Position numbers and translations under genes: made by a program. From Micromonospora yangpuensis (GTDB lineage: Bacteria; Actinomycetota; Actinomycetes; Mycobacteriales; Micromonosporaceae): 64,000 bases of DNA. Positions 62,688 to 64,000 of this stretch are shown piece after piece (the first letter of the stretch is position 1; each line of letters opens with the position of its first letter). The notes beneath the pieces are model-generated. The model was given only the letters and a program-made list of their open reading frames with translations. It was not told where the DNA came from and made no database searches. The DNA lies in assembly GCF_900091615.1 (NCBI RefSeq), contig NZ_FMIA01000002.1:2604001-2668000 (forward strand), read 5' to 3'.

Positions 62688-63242
62688 GTGTTGGCTGGCG
62701 TCGCTCAGACCCGGCGGGGGCCGTTGCTACGCGCGGTGTTCGCGCTCCGGCGGGTGTGGTATCGGCTGCGCTACCGTCGGCTGACCCTCGGCCGGGACGT
62801 CGAGATCCGCGGCCGGCTCCGGCTGCGCCGCGGGGTGCGGGTGACCCTCGGCGACCGGACCAGGGTGAACAAGCTGGTCCGCTTCGCCGGGCCGGGTGAG
62901 GTGCGGGTGGGCGCGGACTGCCTGCTCAACGCCACCTGGATCGGTGCCTGGACCTCGGTGACCGTCGGTGACCGGTGCCTGCTCTCGGACTGCGAGCTGC
63001 TGGACAACGACTTCCACAACCTTCCCCCCGAGCTGCGGCACGCCCCGCCGACCGCGGCCACCCGCGCCCCGATCGTGGTCGGCGACAACGTCTGGATCGG
63101 CACCCACGCGCTGGTTCTCAAGGGCGTGCGGATCGGCGACGACAGTGTCGTCGGCGCCGGCACGGTCGTCCGGTCCGACGTGCCACCCCGGGTCGTCGTC
63201 GTCGGCAATCCCCAACAGACGGTGAAGAAGTTCCATGACTGA
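62688..63242 (+). CDS. Hexapeptide-repeat (LbH) acyltransferase
   Basis: 184 residues. Repeated hexapeptides (TLGRDVEIRGRLRLRRG, VRVGADCLLNATWIGAW, VTVGDRCLLSDCELLDNDFHN, IVVGDNVWIGTHALVLKGVRIG) form a left-handed beta-helix. The DNDFHN His is the likely catalytic base of the WecH/VatD-like O-acetyltransferase group. It may acetylate a sugar of an exported polysaccharide, consistent with the Wzz-like gene that overlaps its 3' end by 8 bases. GTG 62688 or TTG 62691 may be the start. Confidence 0.88.
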   Translation: MLAGVAQTRRGPLLRAVFALRRVWYRLRYRRLTLGRDVEIRGRLRLRRGVRVTLGDRTRVNKLVRFAGPGEVRVGADCLLNATWIGAWTSVTVGDRCLLSDCELLDNDFHNLPPELRHAPPTAATRAPIVVGDNVWIGTHALVLKGVRIGDDSVVGAGTVVRSDVPPRVVVVGNPQQTVKKFHD

Positions 63243-64000
63243 GCACGCCTCCGCCGGATGGTCCCCGGCCGACCGGCCGACCGGCCCACCCGCCCGTACC
63301 GTCACCATCACCGACGTGCTGCGGGTGCCGCTGCACCGGATCCGTTTGGTGGCCGCGATCGCCGGCTCCGGCCTGCTCGCCGCCCTCACCTTCGTCATGC
63401 TGGCCCCGGCGGCGGTGACCGCCAGCGCGGTGGTGGCGGTACGTCCGGTGGTGACCGACGCGTTCACCCCGACCGGCGGCAGCCCCGACCGGTCGGTGAA
63501 CATGAACGTGGAGAGCGGCATCGCCACCGGCACCGACGTGGTCAGCCGGATCGCCGAGGCGGTCGGTCGTCCCTCGGTGGAGGTCCGCAACGCGCTGGAG
63601 GTCGAGGTACCCACCGGCGGGCAGATCCTGCGCTTCGTCTACCAGGGCCGCACCGTCGACGAGTCGGTGGAGACCGTCAACGTCGCCGCCCGCTCCTACC
63701 TGGACGTGCGCCGGGAGATGTACGAGAGTCAGCGCAACGAGATGCTGCGCTCCTACGACGCGAGCATCGCCAAGGTCACCGAGCAGCAGACCACGCTGCA
63801 GAAGCGGATCGACCGCAACCGGGGCACCGCCGCCGCCGACGCGGCGGTCAGCGAACTCGCCGCGGTCAACAACCAGCTCACCCAGCTCAACTCGGCGCGC
63901 AGCGAGATCGCCGCCGTCGACGTGAACCCGGGCTGGTTGACCCAGACCGCCGAGCCGGAGCTGGCCAACCGGGACGGCAGCCGGATGCTCTACCTGCTCG
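63235..64000 (+). CDS. Wzz-like polysaccharide chain-length/co-polymerase protein, N-terminal part (cut by window end)
   Basis: 255 codons are present, running off the window without a stop. ATG 63235 overlaps the acyltransferase stop. A membrane segment (about 38-60) is followed by an exterior domain with a VNMNVESGIATGTDVVSRIAEAVG-type block, then LRFVYQGRTVDESVETVNVAARSYLDVRRE, the Wzz/BY-kinase pattern of polysaccharide co-polymerases. A coiled coil follows (TEQQTTLQKRIDRN, LAAVNNQLTQLNSAR). Such proteins set polymer length in Wzx/Wzy pathways. A second membrane segment would be expected further on. Confidence 0.85.
   Translation, partial: MTEHASAGWSPADRPTGPPARTVTITDVLRVPLHRIRLVAAIAGSGLLAALTFVMLAPAAVTASAVVAVRPVVTDAFTPTGGSPDRSVNMNVESGIATGTDVVSRIAEAVGRPSVEVRNALEVEVPTGGQILRFVYQGRTVDESVETVNVAARSYLDVRREMYESQRNEMLRSYDASIAKVTEQQTTLQKRIDRNRGTAAADAAVSELAAVNNQLTQLNSARSEIAAVDVNPGWLTQTAEPELANRDGSRMLYLL

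Overview
This window is high-GC chromosomal DNA from a filamentous actinomycete, most likely a member of the Micromonosporaceae. The evidence is frequent GTG and TTG starts, third-position GC bias in every gene, Actinobacteria-only families (DUF6167, DUF5753-type XRE regulators) and the gene order yebC ... ruvC-ruvA-ruvB-yajC-secD-secF-apt-relA. I see no rRNA, tRNA, CRISPR array, prophage or transposase. The species cannot be named from sequence reading alone.

Layout. 1-1.8 kb: the 3' end of yebC, a vapBC toxin-antitoxin pair and a DUF402 gene. 1.8-9.7 kb: a regulatory and transport block. It has an ABC-2 exporter, a NarL-type two-component system, a PadR regulator coupled to a membrane protein (all minus strand), then a TetR regulator with a 14-TM drug-type MFS pump. 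9.7-19.4 kb: a cell-surface island. It holds an LPXTG protein, degraded regulatory genes (a frameshifted XRE/DUF5753 gene, a shortened Cys-motif protein and a shortened helical protein), a DUF4956 / VTC-domain polyphosphate polymerase / secreted beta-helix operon facing an orphan OmpR-type regulator, and a WxL-like plus DUF916-like secreted pair. 19.6-26.3 kb: dnaE, a PLP enzyme, a stand-alone B12-binding protein and an FAD monooxygenase. 26.4-35.8 kb: the ruvCAB / yajC-secDF / apt / relA block, with four-base start-stop overlaps in ruvCAB. 35.9-43.4 kb: two membrane-anchored cyclophilins, an MBL hydrolase, hisS, an acyl-ACP desaturase behind a 31-bp palindrome, a secreted S1 protease, and a DUF998 gene between two inverted copies of a ~55-bp repeat. 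43.6-58.6 kb: aspS, an SDR protein, rarA, a 1159-residue Pro/Gly-rich membrane protein, then the conserved DUF948-DUF6167-alaS-ruvX-mltG ... aroE order. 58.7-64 kb: the start of an exopolysaccharide or surface-glycan locus (GH26-like secreted protein, secreted beta-propeller, hexapeptide acyltransferase, Wzz-like co-polymerase cut by the window end).

How it fits together. The housekeeping blocks are ordinary. The accessory interest is concentrated in 9.7-19.4 kb, where three different modes of displaying protein or glycan-binding material at the cell surface lie side by side in the gap between yebC and ruvC, and in 58.7-64 kb. Many gene borders carry strong perfect hairpins that serve as convergent or intrinsic terminators (10.85, 35.85, 42.47, 60.49 and 62.65 kb).
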